From positions 1-64,000 of the forward strand of contig NZ_CAKXZT010000035.1 of NCBI RefSeq assembly GCF_935825525.1: a stretch of DNA of 64,000 nt. The letters are read 5' to 3'. This document shows positions 25,755 through 35,442 of the stretch, piece by piece. The notes beneath the pieces were generated by a model that was not told where the DNA came from, ran no database searches, and saw only the letters and a program-made list of their open reading frames with translations. Made by a program: the position numbers and the translations under genes. This DNA is from Mesorhizobium escarrei. GTDB lineage: Bacteria; Pseudomonadota; Alphaproteobacteria; Rhizobiales; Rhizobiaceae. Position 1 is the first letter of the stretch. Each line of letters starts with the position of its first letter.

Positions 25755-26207
25755 ATGGCGGGGCTTTATCTGGAAGAGTTCGTCGTCGGCCATGTCTTCC
25801 GCCACGCGCTGCGGAAAACCGTCACTGAAAGCGACAACATGCTGTTTTCGGTAATGACGCTGAACCCGCAGCCGCTGCACATCGATTTCGACTTCGCCGC
25901 CAGAAGCGAATGGGGCAAGCCGCTGGTCAATTCGCTGTTCACGCTGGGCCTGATGATCGGTATTTCGGTGAACGACATCACCGTCGGCACTACCATCGCC
26001 AATCTCGGCATGAAGGAGACGGTGTTTCCGCATCCGGTCTTCCACGGCGACACCATCCGCGTCGAGACGACGGTGGTGTCGGTGCGCGACTCCAGGTCGA
26101 AGCCGGACCGCGGCATCGTCGAATTCGAGCACCGCGCCTACAACCAGAACGACGTGCTCGTCGCCAAATGCACGAGGCAGGCAATGATGATGAAGAAGGC
26201 GGCCTGA
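25755..26207 (+). CDS. MaoC-like enoyl-CoA hydratase
   Basis: 150 residues; ATG 25755 follows GGAGGAG. Single hot-dog fold. MLNPQPLHIDFDFAARSEWGKPLVNS is the MaoC catalytic segment (Asp/His in an N-x-x-x-x-H pattern), and TIRVETTVVSVRDSRSKPDRGIVEFEHRAYNQ closes the fold. It hydrates or dehydrates an acyl-CoA. The CoA-ester lyase gene starts 3 bases after its stop, so both act in one pathway. A role in a C4/C5 acyl-CoA route is possible, but mesaconyl-CoA hydratase is normally longer. Confidence 0.88.
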   Translation: MAGLYLEEFVVGHVFRHALRKTVTESDNMLFSVMTLNPQPLHIDFDFAARSEWGKPLVNSLFTLGLMIGISVNDITVGTTIANLGMKETVFPHPVFHGDTIRVETTVVSVRDSRSKPDRGIVEFEHRAYNQNDVLVAKCTRQAMMMKKAA

Positions 26208-26210
26208 CCG

Positions 26211-27092
26211 ATGCGCTCGCTGCTGTTCGTTCCCGGCGATTCGGAAAAGAAGCTGGAAAAGGCGATTGGCGCCGGCGCCGACGTGGTCATCGTCGATCTC
26301 GAGGATTCGGTCGCGCCACAAAACAAAACCTTGGCCCGCGATATCGCCGCACGCTTCATCACCGGACACAGGCATCAGACCAGATCCGCGATCTATGTCC
26401 GCATCAACGATCTTTCGACCGACCTGCCCGACGAGGATCTGGCGGCACTCGTGCCCGTGAAACCCGACGGCATCATGCTGCCGAAGTCGAACAGCGGACA
26501 GGATGTCCAGCAGCTCTCGGCCAAGCTCAGGGTGCACGAGGCCGAAAGCGGGCTGCCGGACGGTGCGCTAAAAATCCTGCCGATCATCACTGAAACAGCT
26601 GCCGGCGTGCTGGCGGCTGCGACCTACGCCAAGGCAAGTGCTCGGCTTGTCGGTGTAACCTGGGGTGCGGAAGATCTCTCGGCAGCAATCGGTGCGCGCA
26701 CGGCCCGTGACGAGAATGGCCGCTACACCGATGTGTTCCGCTTCGCCCGCACCATGACCATCCTCGCCGCCGGTGCCGCGGAAGTCGCGGCGATCGACAC
26801 GGTTTTTCCGCACTTTCGCGACATGGCCGGCTTCGCGGCGGAATGCGCAGAAGCCGAGCGCGACGGCTTCACCGGCAAGATGGCGATCCATCCGGCGCAA
26901 GTGCCGGTCATCAACGCTGCCTTCACGCCGTCGACCGAGGCGGTGAAACACTCCCTGGCGATCGTCGAGGCATTCGAGGCGGCTGGAAATCCCGGCGTCG
27001 TCGGCATCGGCGGCAAGATGTACGACCGGCCGCATCTCAAACTGGCCGAGCGGCTTCTGGCACGCGCCAGGGCGGCGGGGATTTCGGCCTAG
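26211..27092 (+). CDS. HpcH/HpaI (CitE-like) CoA-ester lyase
   Basis: 293 residues. TIM-barrel lyase family that cleaves or forms malyl-CoA, citramalyl-CoA or similar esters with Mg. Signatures: MRSLLFVPGDSEKKLEKA at the start, VVIVDLEDSVAP (metal and CoA site), ITETAAGVLA, LVGVTWGAEDLSAAIGA and GFTGKMAIHPAQVPVINAAF. Coupled to the MaoC hydratase gene upstream. The order hydratase then lyase suggests formation of a hydroxyacyl-CoA followed by cleavage. The substrate is not settled. Confidence 0.9.
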   Translation: MRSLLFVPGDSEKKLEKAIGAGADVVIVDLEDSVAPQNKTLARDIAARFITGHRHQTRSAIYVRINDLSTDLPDEDLAALVPVKPDGIMLPKSNSGQDVQQLSAKLRVHEAESGLPDGALKILPIITETAAGVLAAATYAKASARLVGVTWGAEDLSAAIGARTARDENGRYTDVFRFARTMTILAAGAAEVAAIDTVFPHFRDMAGFAAECAEAERDGFTGKMAIHPAQVPVINAAFTPSTEAVKHSLAIVEAFEAAGNPGVVGIGGKMYDRPHLKLAERLLARARAAGISA

Positions 27093-27103
27093 TCTTCCCC
27101 AGC

Positions 27104-27712
27104 CTAACCCTTTCCCCAATGAGGCCGGCGCATCGAGAAGATCTCGCTGACGCTGGCATAATCCATATAGCCGAGACGGCCGACATTGCCCGCCATGACG
27201 ATGTCGAAGATGCCGTCCTTCAGGAATGCATCGTCGATGTGCACGCCGACGACTTCGCCGGCAACGACGACAGCGCTGGTCGGTGTCCCGTCCAGCGCCT
27301 TTGGCCGCAGGATCTCCGTCACACGGCATTCAAGCGCCGCCGGCGCCGCCGCGACGCGGGGCGGCGCAACCAGCCGCGACGGGGCCATAGCGAGATCGGC
27401 ATAGTCGAATTCGGTGACGCCGCGCGGCGCATCGACCGCGGTGCGGACCATTTTTTCAGCGAGATCGCGACTGACGAGATTGGCGACGAACTCGCCCGTT
27501 TCTTCGGCGAATGTGGCGCTGTCCTTCTCGCCTTCGGACGAAAACCAGACGATGAAGGGCCGCGTCGAAAAAGCATTGAAGAACGAATAGGGAGCGAGGT
27601 TGACCTCGCCGGCACTGTTCACCGTCGAGATCCAGCCGATCGGCCGTGGCGCCACGATCGCCTTGGATGGATCATGCGGCAGCCCATGCCCCTTTGCCGG
27701 CTCGTAGAACAT
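27104..27712 (-). CDS. flavin reductase-like FMN-binding protein
   Basis: 202 residues of the split-barrel flavoprotein family, with IVAPRPIGWISTVNSAGEVNLAPYSFFNAFSTRPF at the flavin site and a late VGRLGYMDYA. Likely binds FMN and moves electrons between NAD(P)H and flavin. Its start codon directly follows the stop codon of the nitroreductase gene (27713), so the two are translationally linked and probably share a flavin-dependent role. Confidence 0.87.
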   Translation of the reverse strand: MFYEPAKGHGLPHDPSKAIVAPRPIGWISTVNSAGEVNLAPYSFFNAFSTRPFIVWFSSEGEKDSATFAEETGEFVANLVSRDLAEKMVRTAVDAPRGVTEFDYADLAMAPSRLVAPPRVAAAPAALECRVTEILRPKALDGTPTSAVVVAGEVVGVHIDDAFLKDGIFDIVMAGNVGRLGYMDYASVSEIFSMRRPHWGKG

Positions 27713-28297
27713 TCAGCCCACCCATGGACCTGCATAATCGGCATAGAGCTTTGCCGGATCAGGCCGCGGCCGCTCCGGCGCCGGCCCTTGGTAGGTGCCG
27801 ATATGGATGAAGCCGACGACCCGCTCATGCGGCGCCAGCCCGAGGATCGCCCTGCCCTCCGGCACATCGGAATACCAGTTGCTGATCATGTTGGTGCCAT
27901 AGCCCAGCGCATTGGCTGATAGTATCAGGTTCATCGCCGCCATGCCGCCGGACAGGAACATTTCCCATTGCGGGATTTTTGGGTTTTCCTTCGGGCTCGA
28001 AACCACGCCGATCACCAGCGGCGCGCGCGAAAAACGCGCCAGTTCCTGGTTGTGGCGGCCTTCCGGCAGCGGACCTTCGCGCTGTGCGGCAAGTGCGGCC
28101 AGCTTCTTGCCGATCTCGACGCGCGCCTCGCCCCGGTAGAGGATGAAGCGCCAGGGCTCGAGCCGGCCGTGGTCCGGCACCCGCGAGGCGGCGGCAATCA
28201 TCGTCGCGATGTCCGCGTCGCTGGGTGCCGGTTCCTTCAACTCAGGGATCGGGGCGGAATTTCGGGTCAGCAGAAAGTCGATGATCGACGACGCCAT
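27713..28297 (-). CDS. nitroreductase-family FMN oxidoreductase
   Basis: 194 residues from ATG 28297, with AAGGAG upstream; an upstream extension is not supported. FMN-binding signatures: LTRNSAPIPEL at the N-terminus (a variant of the R-R-S-x-R motif with one Arg retained), ASRVPDHGRLEPWRFILYRG, and a late LGLAPHERVVGFIHIGT. Such enzymes reduce nitro groups, quinones or enones with NAD(P)H. It abuts the flavin reductase gene. Confidence 0.9.
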   Translation of the reverse strand: MASSIIDFLLTRNSAPIPELKEPAPSDADIATMIAAASRVPDHGRLEPWRFILYRGEARVEIGKKLAALAAQREGPLPEGRHNQELARFSRAPLVIGVVSSPKENPKIPQWEMFLSGGMAAMNLILSANALGYGTNMISNWYSDVPEGRAILGLAPHERVVGFIHIGTYQGPAPERPRPDPAKLYADYAGPWVG

Positions 28298-28452
28298 GGG
28301 CGCAAGTCTCCTTGGAATTTGAGCTGAAGCGCACCATCCGGGCATCGGGCGGCTCGGGCATTGGCGCGGCGCGCCGACAAAGAGCCTCTAGCAGAAGCTG
28401 ATCGGACTCTTAAGCCTTGAAATTGCCACCGCCTTGGGCTTCAACGCAAGCC

Positions 28453-29418
28453 ATGTTTGAGGGGACATTGCGTCTTATTCTGATCTGGCTCGCTGCCGCA
28501 CTGTTGATGGTGCCGGTTTCGCTTGCCGTAGCTCAGGATGCGGACGGCCTCGGTGATCTCAAACTTCCCGGAATTTCGAACTATGCGCCCCCCAAAAGCG
28601 AGACACCGCTGGCATCGGGGAGCAGCGGCGCGATCACGCTGTCGGCGCAATTGACCGACAAGGGCGCCGACATCACGCGCGGCATCGTCTGGCGCGTCTT
28701 CAAGCCTGACCCCACCGGCGACGGCAAGCTGCCGATGGTCGCTTCCGCCCATGGCGGCAGCGCGGTGTTCCAGCTCGAGCCCGGCAGCTATCTTGTCCAT
28801 GCCTCTTACGGCCGGGCCGGCGCCACCAAGCGCATCACCGTCGGCAAGGACGCCAAGCGCGAAAGCCTCGTGCTCGATGCCGGCGGACTCAAGCTCGATG
28901 CCGTGCTGTCGGGCGGGGTGCGCATACCGCCGAAGAAACTGCGGTTTTCGATCTATGAAGGCCAAGCCGAAGCCAATCACGATCGCGCCCTGATCATACC
29001 CGACGTCGAGCCGAACAGCGTCGTGCGGCTGAACGCGGGCGTCTACCACGTCGTTTCGACCTATGGCTCGGTGAACGCGGTCATCCGCTCCGACATCCGC
29101 GTCGAGGCCGGCAAGCTGACCGAAGCGGCCGTCGAGCATCGTGCGGCGGAGATGACCATGAAGCTGGTGCGCGAGCCGGGCGGAGAGGCGATCGCCGACA
29201 CCTCCTGGTCGTTGCTCAACGAATCCGGCGATCCCATCCAGGAGACCGTCGGCGCCTTTGCTTCGATGGTGCTTGCCGAGGGCGACTACACCATCATCGC
29301 CAAGAACCGCGACCGCATCTACCAGAAGGATTTTACCGTCGTGGCCGGGCAGAACAAGGAAATCCAGGTTCTGGCCACAGAGGCCTCGGCGATCGATCCC
29401 CAGGAAGGCGCCGACTAA
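28453..29418 (+). CDS. secreted hypothetical protein with repeated beta domains
   Basis: About 321 residues from ATG 28453; earlier starts would only add residues before the signal peptide. Residues 1-28 are a signal peptide (LILIWLAAALLMVPVSLAVAQD). The mature protein seems to be three similar beta-sandwich units, each with a W-x-V/L-F/L-x start and a Gly-x-Y-x-V/I-x-A end: ITRGIVWRVFKP to GSYLVHASYG, KKLRFSIYEG to GVYHVVSTYG, and ADTSWSLLNES to GDYTIIAKN. This looks like repeated carboxypeptidase-regulatory-like or Ig-like folds. Periplasmic or envelope-bound; function unknown. Confidence 0.82.
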   Translation: MFEGTLRLILIWLAAALLMVPVSLAVAQDADGLGDLKLPGISNYAPPKSETPLASGSSGAITLSAQLTDKGADITRGIVWRVFKPDPTGDGKLPMVASAHGGSAVFQLEPGSYLVHASYGRAGATKRITVGKDAKRESLVLDAGGLKLDAVLSGGVRIPPKKLRFSIYEGQAEANHDRALIIPDVEPNSVVRLNAGVYHVVSTYGSVNAVIRSDIRVEAGKLTEAAVEHRAAEMTMKLVREPGGEAIADTSWSLLNESGDPIQETVGAFASMVLAEGDYTIIAKNRDRIYQKDFTVVAGQNKEIQVLATEASAIDPQEGAD

Positions 29419-29451
29419 ATCGTCGGGGCACTGCCTTACAGGTTTCCGCGA

Positions 29452-30390
29452 TCAGGCCGCCTTGCGCATGCGTCGCGGCAGAAACTGGCCGCGGCCGCGC
29501 GGTTCGGCCGGGGCCAGATCGAAGACAGCCCGGTAAAGCCGCTCGAGCAAAGCCTTGCGGTCGCGCAGCGGCTCCAGTTCGTCCCATCCCAGCACATCGC
29601 CGACGCGCACGTCGATCGATTTGCCGGACAGTCGGGCGAATTCGTGGATGAGCAGGGAAATGCGCAGCGTCAGTGAAGCCCTGCCGACGAACTTCGCCAC
29701 GCGCCCGTCACGCTCGGCCAGGTTCATTGGGCCGCTGACCAGATGGAACAGCCGACCGTTCTGACCGGTAAAGTGCATTGGGACAACCGATGCCTTGGCA
29801 TCCTGAACGAGACGAGCCGGAAACATCTTCCACGGCAGGTCGCGCGCCCGGCCAAAACCTTTCGGCGCAGTGGCGACGCCGCCCGCGGGGAAGACGACGA
29901 TGATGACGCCGTCTTTCAGCAGCCGCACCGCCACATGGCGCACCGCCATGTTGTTCCTGAGCGCGTCCTTGGTCTCGGAAAAGTCGATCGGCAGCGAATA
30001 AGGCTCCATCTCGCGGATCTTGAGCAGATCCTTGTGGATCATGACGCGGAACGGGCGCCGAAGCTGCTCGGCCAGCGACAGCACCGCAATGCCGTCGCCG
30101 ATGCCGAACGGATGGTTGGCGACGATCACCAGCGGCGTGTCAGGCAATTTCTCCGGCGGCCATTGGCCGGTGGTCTGCACCTCGACATCGATCAACTCCA
30201 GCATGCGGCTGAACACGCGCTCACCGGTCGGCGCCACGTGGCGCCGCCAAAAGTCATAGAGCGCCGCGAAGCGATCGCGACCGGACAGGCCTTCGATGGA
30301 GTGGATGAACCAGCGCGTCAATGCCGGCTGATGCGGGCTGGCATAGGAAAGCTCGGGAAACGGTCTTTCGCGCATCTTCAGCTTGAGCAT
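29452..30390 (-). CDS. lysophospholipid acyltransferase-family protein
   Basis: About 312 residues from ATG 30390 (MLKLKMRERPFPEL); the frame extends to 30471 without protein character. PlsC-like motifs: VIVANHPFGIGDG (the acyltransferase N-H-P-x-G block with catalytic His and downstream Asp), VVFPAGGVATAPK (the acyl acceptor binding block) and VVPMHFTGQNGRLFH. This is the type found in ornithine-lipid or hemolysin-related acyltransferases. An ornithine-lipid role is possible but no OlsB partner is adjacent. Downstream of thrS on the same strand, 103 bases away. Confidence 0.85.
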   Translation of the reverse strand: MLKLKMRERPFPELSYASPHQPALTRWFIHSIEGLSGRDRFAALYDFWRRHVAPTGERVFSRMLELIDVEVQTTGQWPPEKLPDTPLVIVANHPFGIGDGIAVLSLAEQLRRPFRVMIHKDLLKIREMEPYSLPIDFSETKDALRNNMAVRHVAVRLLKDGVIIVVFPAGGVATAPKGFGRARDLPWKMFPARLVQDAKASVVPMHFTGQNGRLFHLVSGPMNLAERDGRVAKFVGRASLTLRISLLIHEFARLSGKSIDVRVGDVLGWDELEPLRDRKALLERLYRAVFDLAPAEPRGRGQFLPRRMRKAA

Positions 30391-30493
30391 GAGGCTCGTT
30401 ACAAGGCTGGCGTGACAAGCGTATGAAATGGGGTGCAGGTGAAAGGCGGCGGATCGCTGCACCGCCGCCATTCCATCGACAATCCGGCTGAAC

Positions 30494-32470
30494 TCAGGCC
30501 GCTCGTTTGCGCTTACGGTCGGGCGTCACCGCTTCTTCGACAAGCATCGCCACCGCCTGGCCAAGGCCGAGCGATTCCTGGTCGCGCGAGCCGAGCCGGC
30601 GGATGTTGACCGTCTCTTCCTCCGCCTCGCGCTTGCCGCAGACGAGGATGACCGGAACCTTGGCCAGGCTGTGCTCGCGGACCTTGTAGTTGATCTTCTC
30701 GTTGCGAAGATCGGCTTCCGCCAACAATCCGGCCGCCTTCAGCTGCGCGACGACCTTTTGCGCATAATCGTCGGCGTCGGAGGTGATCGTTGCAACCACC
30801 ACTTGCAGCGGTGCGAACCACAGCGGGAAATGGCCGGAATAGTTCTCGATCAGGATGCCCAGGAAACGCTCCATCGAACCGCAGATGGCGCGATGCACCA
30901 TCACCGGTTGCTTTTTTTCCGAATCGGAACCGATGTAGAAGGCGCCGAACCGTTCCGGCAGGTTGAAATCAACCTGCGTGGTGCCGCATTGCCAGTCGCG
31001 GCCGATGGCGTCCTTCAGCACATATTCGAACTTCGGCCCGTAGAACGTGCCCTCGCCCGGATTGACGCCCGTCTTGATCCGGTTGCCCGACCGCGCCGCG
31101 ATCTTGTCGAGCACGTCCTGCAGCACGCCCTCGGCATGATCCCACATCGCGTCGGTGCCAACCCGTTTTTCGGGGCGGGTCGCTAGCTTGACGGTGATTT
31201 CGTCGAAGCCGAAATCGGCATAGGTCGACAGGATCAGGTCGTTGATCCTGATGCACTCGTCGGCGAGCTGTTCCTCGGTGCAGAAGATGTGGGCATCGTC
31301 CTGGGTAAAGCCGCGCACGCGCATCAGCCCATGCAGCGCGCCGGACGGCTCATAGCGATGCACATTGCCGAATTCCGCAAGTTTTACTGGCAGATCGCGG
31401 TAGGACTTCAGCCCGTGCTTGAATATCTGGACGTGGCCGGGGCAGTTCATCGGCTTCAGCGCAAACACCCGGTCGTCGTCGGTGTCGTCGCCGGCAACCG
31501 TCACCTTGAACATATTGTCCCGGTACCAGCCCCAGTGACCTGACGTCTCCCACAGGCTCTTGTCGAGCACTTGCGGCGCGTTGACTTCCTGATAGCCCTG
31601 CTCGTCGAGCCGGCGGCGCATGTAGTTGACCAGGTTCTGGAACAGTCTCCAGCCCTTGGCATGCCAAAAGACGACGCCCGGCCCCTCTTCCTGGAAATGG
31701 AACAGATCCATTTCGCGGCCGAGCTTCCTGTGGTCGCGCTTTTCGGCTTCCTCCAGCATGGTCTGATAGGCATCGAGCTGCGCCTGATCGGCCCAGGCAG
31801 TGCCATAGATGCGGGTCAGCATCGGGTTGTTCGAATCGCCGCGCCAATAGGCGCCGGCCACCTTCATCAGCTTGAAGGCGCTGCCGATCTGTCCGGTCGA
31901 GACCATATGCGGGCCGCGGCAGAGGTCGAACCAATCGCCTTGCGCATAGATCTTGAGGTCCTGATCTTCGGGAATGGCGTCGATCAGTTCCAGCTTGTAG
32001 CGCTCGCCCTTGTCGGCAAAGATTTTCTTCGCCTTGTCGCGCGACCAGACCTCTTTGGTGAACGACTTGTTGCGCGCGATGATCTCGCGCATCTTCTTCT
32101 CGATCACCGGGAAATCATCGGGCGTGAACGGCTCGTTGCGGGCAAAATCATAGTAGAATCCGTTCTCGATCACCGGGCCGATGGTCACCTGCGTACCCGG
32201 CCACAATTCCTGCACGGCTTCGGCCAGAACGTGCGCTGCGTCATGGCGGATGAGCTCCAGCGCGCGCGGATCCTCGCGGGTGATGATCTCGACCTTGCCG
32301 GACTTGCCGAGCGGGTCGGAAAGATCGCGCACCACGCCATCGATCGAGTAGGCGACCGCCTTCTTGGCCAGCGACTTCGAGATCGATTCCGCCAGGCCGG
32401 CGCCGGTCATCGCCGCATTGTAGTCGCGGACCGAGCCATCGGGAAATGTCAGGGAAACGGAATTCAGCAT
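30494..32470 (-). CDS. thrS: threonyl-tRNA synthetase
   Basis: 658 residues, full length. N-terminal TGS domain (1-61). Editing domain with [11 protein letters not shown] and DLCRGPHM. Class II core: motif 2 in [27 protein letters not shown], zinc-ligand cysteine in MNCPGH, motif 3 near [23 protein letters not shown]-terminal anticodon-binding domain ending [13 protein letters not shown]. No T-box or classic leader hairpin is seen upstream, although a dispersed palindrome sits 44 bases before the start. Confidence 0.98.
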   Translation of the reverse strand: MLNSVSLTFPDGSVRDYNAAMTGAGLAESISKSLAKKAVAYSIDGVVRDLSDPLGKSGKVEIITREDPRALELIRHDAAHVLAEAVQELWPGTQVTIGPVIENGFYYDFARNEPFTPDDFPVIEKKMREIIARNKSFTKEVWSRDKAKKIFADKGERYKLELIDAIPEDQDLKIYAQGDWFDLCRGPHMVSTGQIGSAFKLMKVAGAYWRGDSNNPMLTRIYGTAWADQAQLDAYQTMLEEAEKRDHRKLGREMDLFHFQEEGPGVVFWHAKGWRLFQNLVNYMRRRLDEQGYQEVNAPQVLDKSLWETSGHWGWYRDNMFKVTVAGDDTDDDRVFALKPMNCPGHVQIFKHGLKSYRDLPVKLAEFGNVHRYEPSGALHGLMRVRGFTQDDAHIFCTEEQLADECIRINDLILSTYADFGFDEITVKLATRPEKRVGTDAMWDHAEGVLQDVLDKIAARSGNRIKTGVNPGEGTFYGPKFEYVLKDAIGRDWQCGTTQVDFNLPERFGAFYIGSDSEKKQPVMVHRAICGSMERFLGILIENYSGHFPLWFAPLQVVVATITSDADDYAQKVVAQLKAAGLLAEADLRNEKINYKVREHSLAKVPVILVCGKREAEEETVNIRRLGSRDQESLGLGQAVAMLVEEAVTPDRKRKRAA

Positions 32471-32513
32471 AAAATTCTCCTATCCAGTCCCGCAAACGAG
32501 CGCGGGTGGTGAA

Positions 32514-32562
32514 ATGCATGTCGCCCAAAAGTGTGCAGCGATTTTGGGTCGACGACATGCAT
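32514..32562. repeat. dispersed palindromic repeat
   Basis: ATGCATGTCG pairs with CGACATGCAT, and inside it CCCAAAA pairs with TTTTGGG, around a loop near 32531-32541. I recognise it as a REP-like element of Rhizobiales. It lies in the gap between the beta-lactamase gene and thrS. Confidence 0.6.
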
Positions 32563-32645
32563 AAAGTAAAATGCCGGAAGCGTCCGGCGGCAGTCTTTTA
32601 TGGGCAGATTCCCGTCCCGTAAAGGCGGATGGCCGATCACTTGCT

Positions 32646-33476
32646 CTAGTTGATGAGATTCGGCAGCTCTTTCAGGAACATCGCCCGCGACTGAGGACCC
32701 TTGGGCGTATCGGAACGTGTCGTATCGATTACCAGGCGGGCAAAGACGATGCTGCGAGCATCCTTGTTGGCCCAGCCGACAAACCAGCCAAGCGAGCGCC
32801 AGCCAAGCGAGCGCTTGTCGGCGCTGTCGCCAAGCCTGGTGGTCCCGGTCTTGCCCTGGACCGTCCAGCCACCTGACCGGAAGCTCGGCAAGATCGCCTT
32901 GGTCATCGCGTGGGACTTGTCCGAAACCGGCAGTTCGCCGGCAAGCAGCCGGCGGAGGAAATTCACCTGTTCGACCGGCGATATCTCAAGGGAAGAATTC
33001 ACCCAGGACCGGGTGAGGCCATCATTCTTGCCGGCAGTGCCGGCAACATCGGTGTTGCCGTAGCCGAATTTCGAGACGTAGCCGGCAAACCGCTCGCTGC
33101 CGAGCCGGCGGGTGATTTCCTGCGAAAACCACAGCACCGAGTCCTTTTCCCAGATCGTCGGGTCGACGGTTTTCTGGTCGCGCTTGACCGCCTTGAACTC
33201 GGGCTTGTAGTTCCAGGCCGGCGTGTGCTCGTCGCTCAGGATTCCCGCGTCATAGCCGATCAGGGCCAAGGGGACCTTGAACGTCGAGGCGGGACTGAAG
33301 CGCTGGTCGCAGACCCCGTCCCGATACAGCGTTTCACCGCTTGCAGCATCCAGGATCAGCGTGCATTCGACGTCCTTCAGCGGCGCCGATTGAGCGCCGA
33401 TCGGAAAACCAAAAAGCCAGGCCAGAAGGTAGATAACCAAGGCGAAAACGAATGGACGGCGGTCTATCTGGCGCAT
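32646..33476 (-). CDS. class D beta-lactamase (OXA-like)
   Basis: 276 residues from ATG 33476 with AGGAGAG upstream. Signal peptide or N-terminal anchor (8-30). Active-site serine motif STFK (S64-K67), S113-x-V, YGN (139-141) and KTGT (209-212), followed by GWFVGWAN. This full set of class D motifs predicts a periplasmic serine beta-lactamase that hydrolyses beta-lactams. A perfect-to-near-perfect 15-base tandem repeat (32786-32815) duplicates RSLGW between KTGT and GWFVGW, lengthening that loop by five residues. Chromosomal context, with no mobile element near. Confidence 0.93.
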   Translation of the reverse strand: MRQIDRRPFVFALVIYLLAWLFGFPIGAQSAPLKDVECTLILDAASGETLYRDGVCDQRFSPASTFKVPLALIGYDAGILSDEHTPAWNYKPEFKAVKRDQKTVDPTIWEKDSVLWFSQEITRRLGSERFAGYVSKFGYGNTDVAGTAGKNDGLTRSWVNSSLEISPVEQVNFLRRLLAGELPVSDKSHAMTKAILPSFRSGGWTVQGKTGTTRLGDSADKRSLGWRSLGWFVGWANKDARSIVFARLVIDTTRSDTPKGPQSRAMFLKELPNLIN

Positions 33477-33599
33477 TGGCAATCTCTCCTGATGGCTATC
33501 AGGAGCGGCTTAGCGAGGCGTCTTGTCTCGATTTTGTCTTAAATGCGAAACGTGCGGTTAAGGTTTGCAAATCGGAAAGATCCTGCTCGGCTGCAGAGC

Positions 33600-33974
33600 T
33601 TACGCCCCACCGGCAGTATCCGAATCACTGCGCTTTTTTCCGAGCCGCCAGTACCGCCAGGGCGTGAACCATACATAGCGCTCAGTCAGCACCTCCGGCA
33701 CGCGGTCGATGCCATGCGTCCCGCCCGGCCCGCAACGCAGCACGCGGAAAAAACCCACCCAGCCGCCGGCCCATAGCCCATGGCGGGCGATCGCTTCGTG
33801 CGCGTACTCGGAACAGGTCGGCAAATGCCGGCAGGAATTGCCGACAAAGCCGGACAGCGTCAGTTGGTAGAAGCGCACGAGCGACGTGCCCAAAATTCGG
33901 CCTGGCGTCTTGCGCCAGGGGCCCGGCCAGTTGCGTGTGTATCGCGGCCGCTGATGCGTGTGATCCGTCGCCAT
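33600..33974 (-). CDS. yidD: membrane protein insertion efficiency factor
   Basis: 124 residues from ATG 33974. YidD family: LVRFYQLTLSGFVGNSCRHLPTCSEYAHEAIARHGL, with three conserved cysteines around the amphipathic core, then FRVLRCGPGGTHGIDRVP. Peripheral to the inner membrane, it helps YidC-dependent insertion. The start lies 8 bases after the stop of the NifU-like gene, on the same strand. Confidence 0.94.
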   Translation of the reverse strand: MATDHTHQRPRYTRNWPGPWRKTPGRILGTSLVRFYQLTLSGFVGNSCRHLPTCSEYAHEAIARHGLWAGGWVGFFRVLRCGPGGTHGIDRVPEVLTERYVWFTPWRYWRLGKKRSDSDTAGGA

Positions 33975-33981
33975 TTGACGG

Positions 33982-34428
33982 CTAAGCTGCCTGTTCGGCG
34001 CGCTTCTTCTCGATCTGGCCGATCGCGTCGACCACGGCATCGAAGGTCAGCATGGTCGAGGCATGGCGCGCCTTGTAGTCGCGCACCGGTTGGAGATATC
34101 TGAGGTCGGCGAAGCGGCCTTGCGGCGGCGCGCCATTTTCCTTCAGCATCTTCAACATCGTCTCGCGAACGCTGCGCAATTCGTCCGCGCTGGCGCCGAC
34201 GACATGCTGCGCCATGATCGAGGACGACGCCTGGCCAAGCGCGCAGGCTTTGACGTCATGGGCGAAATCGGTGACGATGCCGTCATCCATCTTCAGATCG
34301 ATGGTCACGGTCGAGCCGCACAGCTTGGAATGCGCGCGCGCGGTTGCATCGGGATGGTCGAGCCGGCCGATCCGCGCGATATTCCCGGCAAATCCCAGAA
34401 TTTTCGCATTGTAGACTTCGTCGATCAT
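33982..34428 (-). CDS. NifU-like iron-sulfur scaffold-related protein
   Basis: 148 residues from ATG 34428. IscU/SufU-like fold with two conserved cysteines, C37 (SKLCGSTV) and C62 ([12 protein letters not shown]). The third cluster ligand expected in the R-x-x-C-A/x-L block is absent: the sequence reads RHASTML (121-127). It is therefore a variant form, perhaps not a full scaffold. Operon with yidD (8-base gap) and divergent from folE. Confidence 0.88.
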   Translation of the reverse strand: MIDEVYNAKILGFAGNIARIGRLDHPDATARAHSKLCGSTVTIDLKMDDGIVTDFAHDVKACALGQASSSIMAQHVVGASADELRSVRETMLKMLKENGAPPQGRFADLRYLQPVRDYKARHASTMLTFDAVVDAIGQIEKKRAEQAA

Positions 34429-34668
34429 ATTTTTCCAATCCGTCGCCGCCGAGCGAACAGCGATTGCCGCAGACGGTCTTCCTTTCGCTCGCAACGATCA
34501 TATATAATGCTGGTACTCGGGTATGGGCAAGGCAACCAACAACCTCGCCCCTGCTCAAATCACTTCACGCCGCTTACGGGCTGGAAACAGGGCACGTTTC
34601 TAACACCCGAAAGGTCGTGGTCCGTTCAACTCGTTCCTCCTGAGAGGGGAACTACGGGAGACGCCTTT

Positions 34669-35304
34669 ATGGATGCCGTCATCAAGAAACTCATGCCCTC
34701 GTCCGCCTATATGGAAAAGCCGGTCACCGACCGGCCGAGCGAAGCCGAAGCCGAGGCCGCGGTTCGCACGCTGTTGCGCTGGACCGGCGACAATCCGGAC
34801 CGGGAGGGCCTGGTCGATACGCCAAAGCGTGTGGTAAAGGCCTATCGCGAAATGTTCGGCGGCTACGACAAGTGCCCGGCCGAAGAACTCGGCCGCACCT
34901 TCGAGGAAGTCGCCGGCTATGACGACCTTGTCCTCGTCAAGGATATAACGTTCCATTCGCATTGCGAGCACCACATGGTGCCGATCATCGGCAAAGCGCA
35001 TGTCGGCTATCTGCCGGACGGCAAGGTCGTCGGCCTGTCCAAGATCGCCCGCGTCGTCGATATCTTTGCCCAGCGCCTGCAGACCCAGGAAGCGATGACC
35101 GCACAGATCGCCGGCGTCATCCAGGATGTGCTCAATCCGCGCGGCGTCGCCGTCATGCTCGAAGCCGAGCATATGTGCATGGCCATGCGCGGCATCCGCA
35201 AGGAAGGCTCGACGACGCTGACCTCGACCTTCACCGGCGTCTTCAAGGACACGCCCGAGGAACAGGTCCGTTTCGTCACCATGGTGCGCGGCGGCAGGGG
35301 CTGA
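34669..35304 (+). CDS. folE: GTP cyclohydrolase I
   Basis: 211 residues; ATG 34669 follows GGGAG. First step of tetrahydrofolate synthesis, GTP to dihydroneopterin triphosphate. Zinc site and catalysis: [24 protein letters not shown], then [39 protein letters not shown]. The 174-base leader (34495-34668) is shared with the divergent NifU-like gene and contains GC-rich partial palindromes; I cannot identify a known riboswitch there. Confidence 0.97.
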   Translation: MDAVIKKLMPSSAYMEKPVTDRPSEAEAEAAVRTLLRWTGDNPDREGLVDTPKRVVKAYREMFGGYDKCPAEELGRTFEEVAGYDDLVLVKDITFHSHCEHHMVPIIGKAHVGYLPDGKVVGLSKIARVVDIFAQRLQTQEAMTAQIAGVIQDVLNPRGVAVMLEAEHMCMAMRGIRKEGSTTLTSTFTGVFKDTPEEQVRFVTMVRGGRG

Positions 35305-35384
35305 ACGATCGTCGCCGGCCGCCAGCCATGATCGCGAGAAATGAGAACCGGTTCTCGGATCAGATCATGGCCAAACAACAAGAC

Positions 35385-35427
35385 AGAGCCTCGCCCATTC
35401 CGATCCTGTCGGACTGGGCGAGGCTCT
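35385..35427 (+). terminator. 13-bp hairpin between folE and hisI
   Basis: AGAGCCTCGCCCA (35385-35397) pairs perfectly with TGGGCGAGGCTCT (35415-35427) across a 17-base loop. No T run follows and the hisI start is only 15 bases further, so it may be an attenuator or mRNA-stability hairpin rather than a simple terminator. Confidence 0.6.
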
Positions 35428-35442
35428 GAACAAGGACCGGCG

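Noticed and set aside
32692..32704. A 12-base match to the 3' end of the tRNA-Glu as an attachment site
   Set aside because: It lies inside the beta-lactamase gene, upstream of the tRNA, in a core region; chance is the simplest explanation.
34495..34668. A riboswitch in the folE leader
   Set aside because: GC-rich partial palindromes are visible but no known consensus could be matched.
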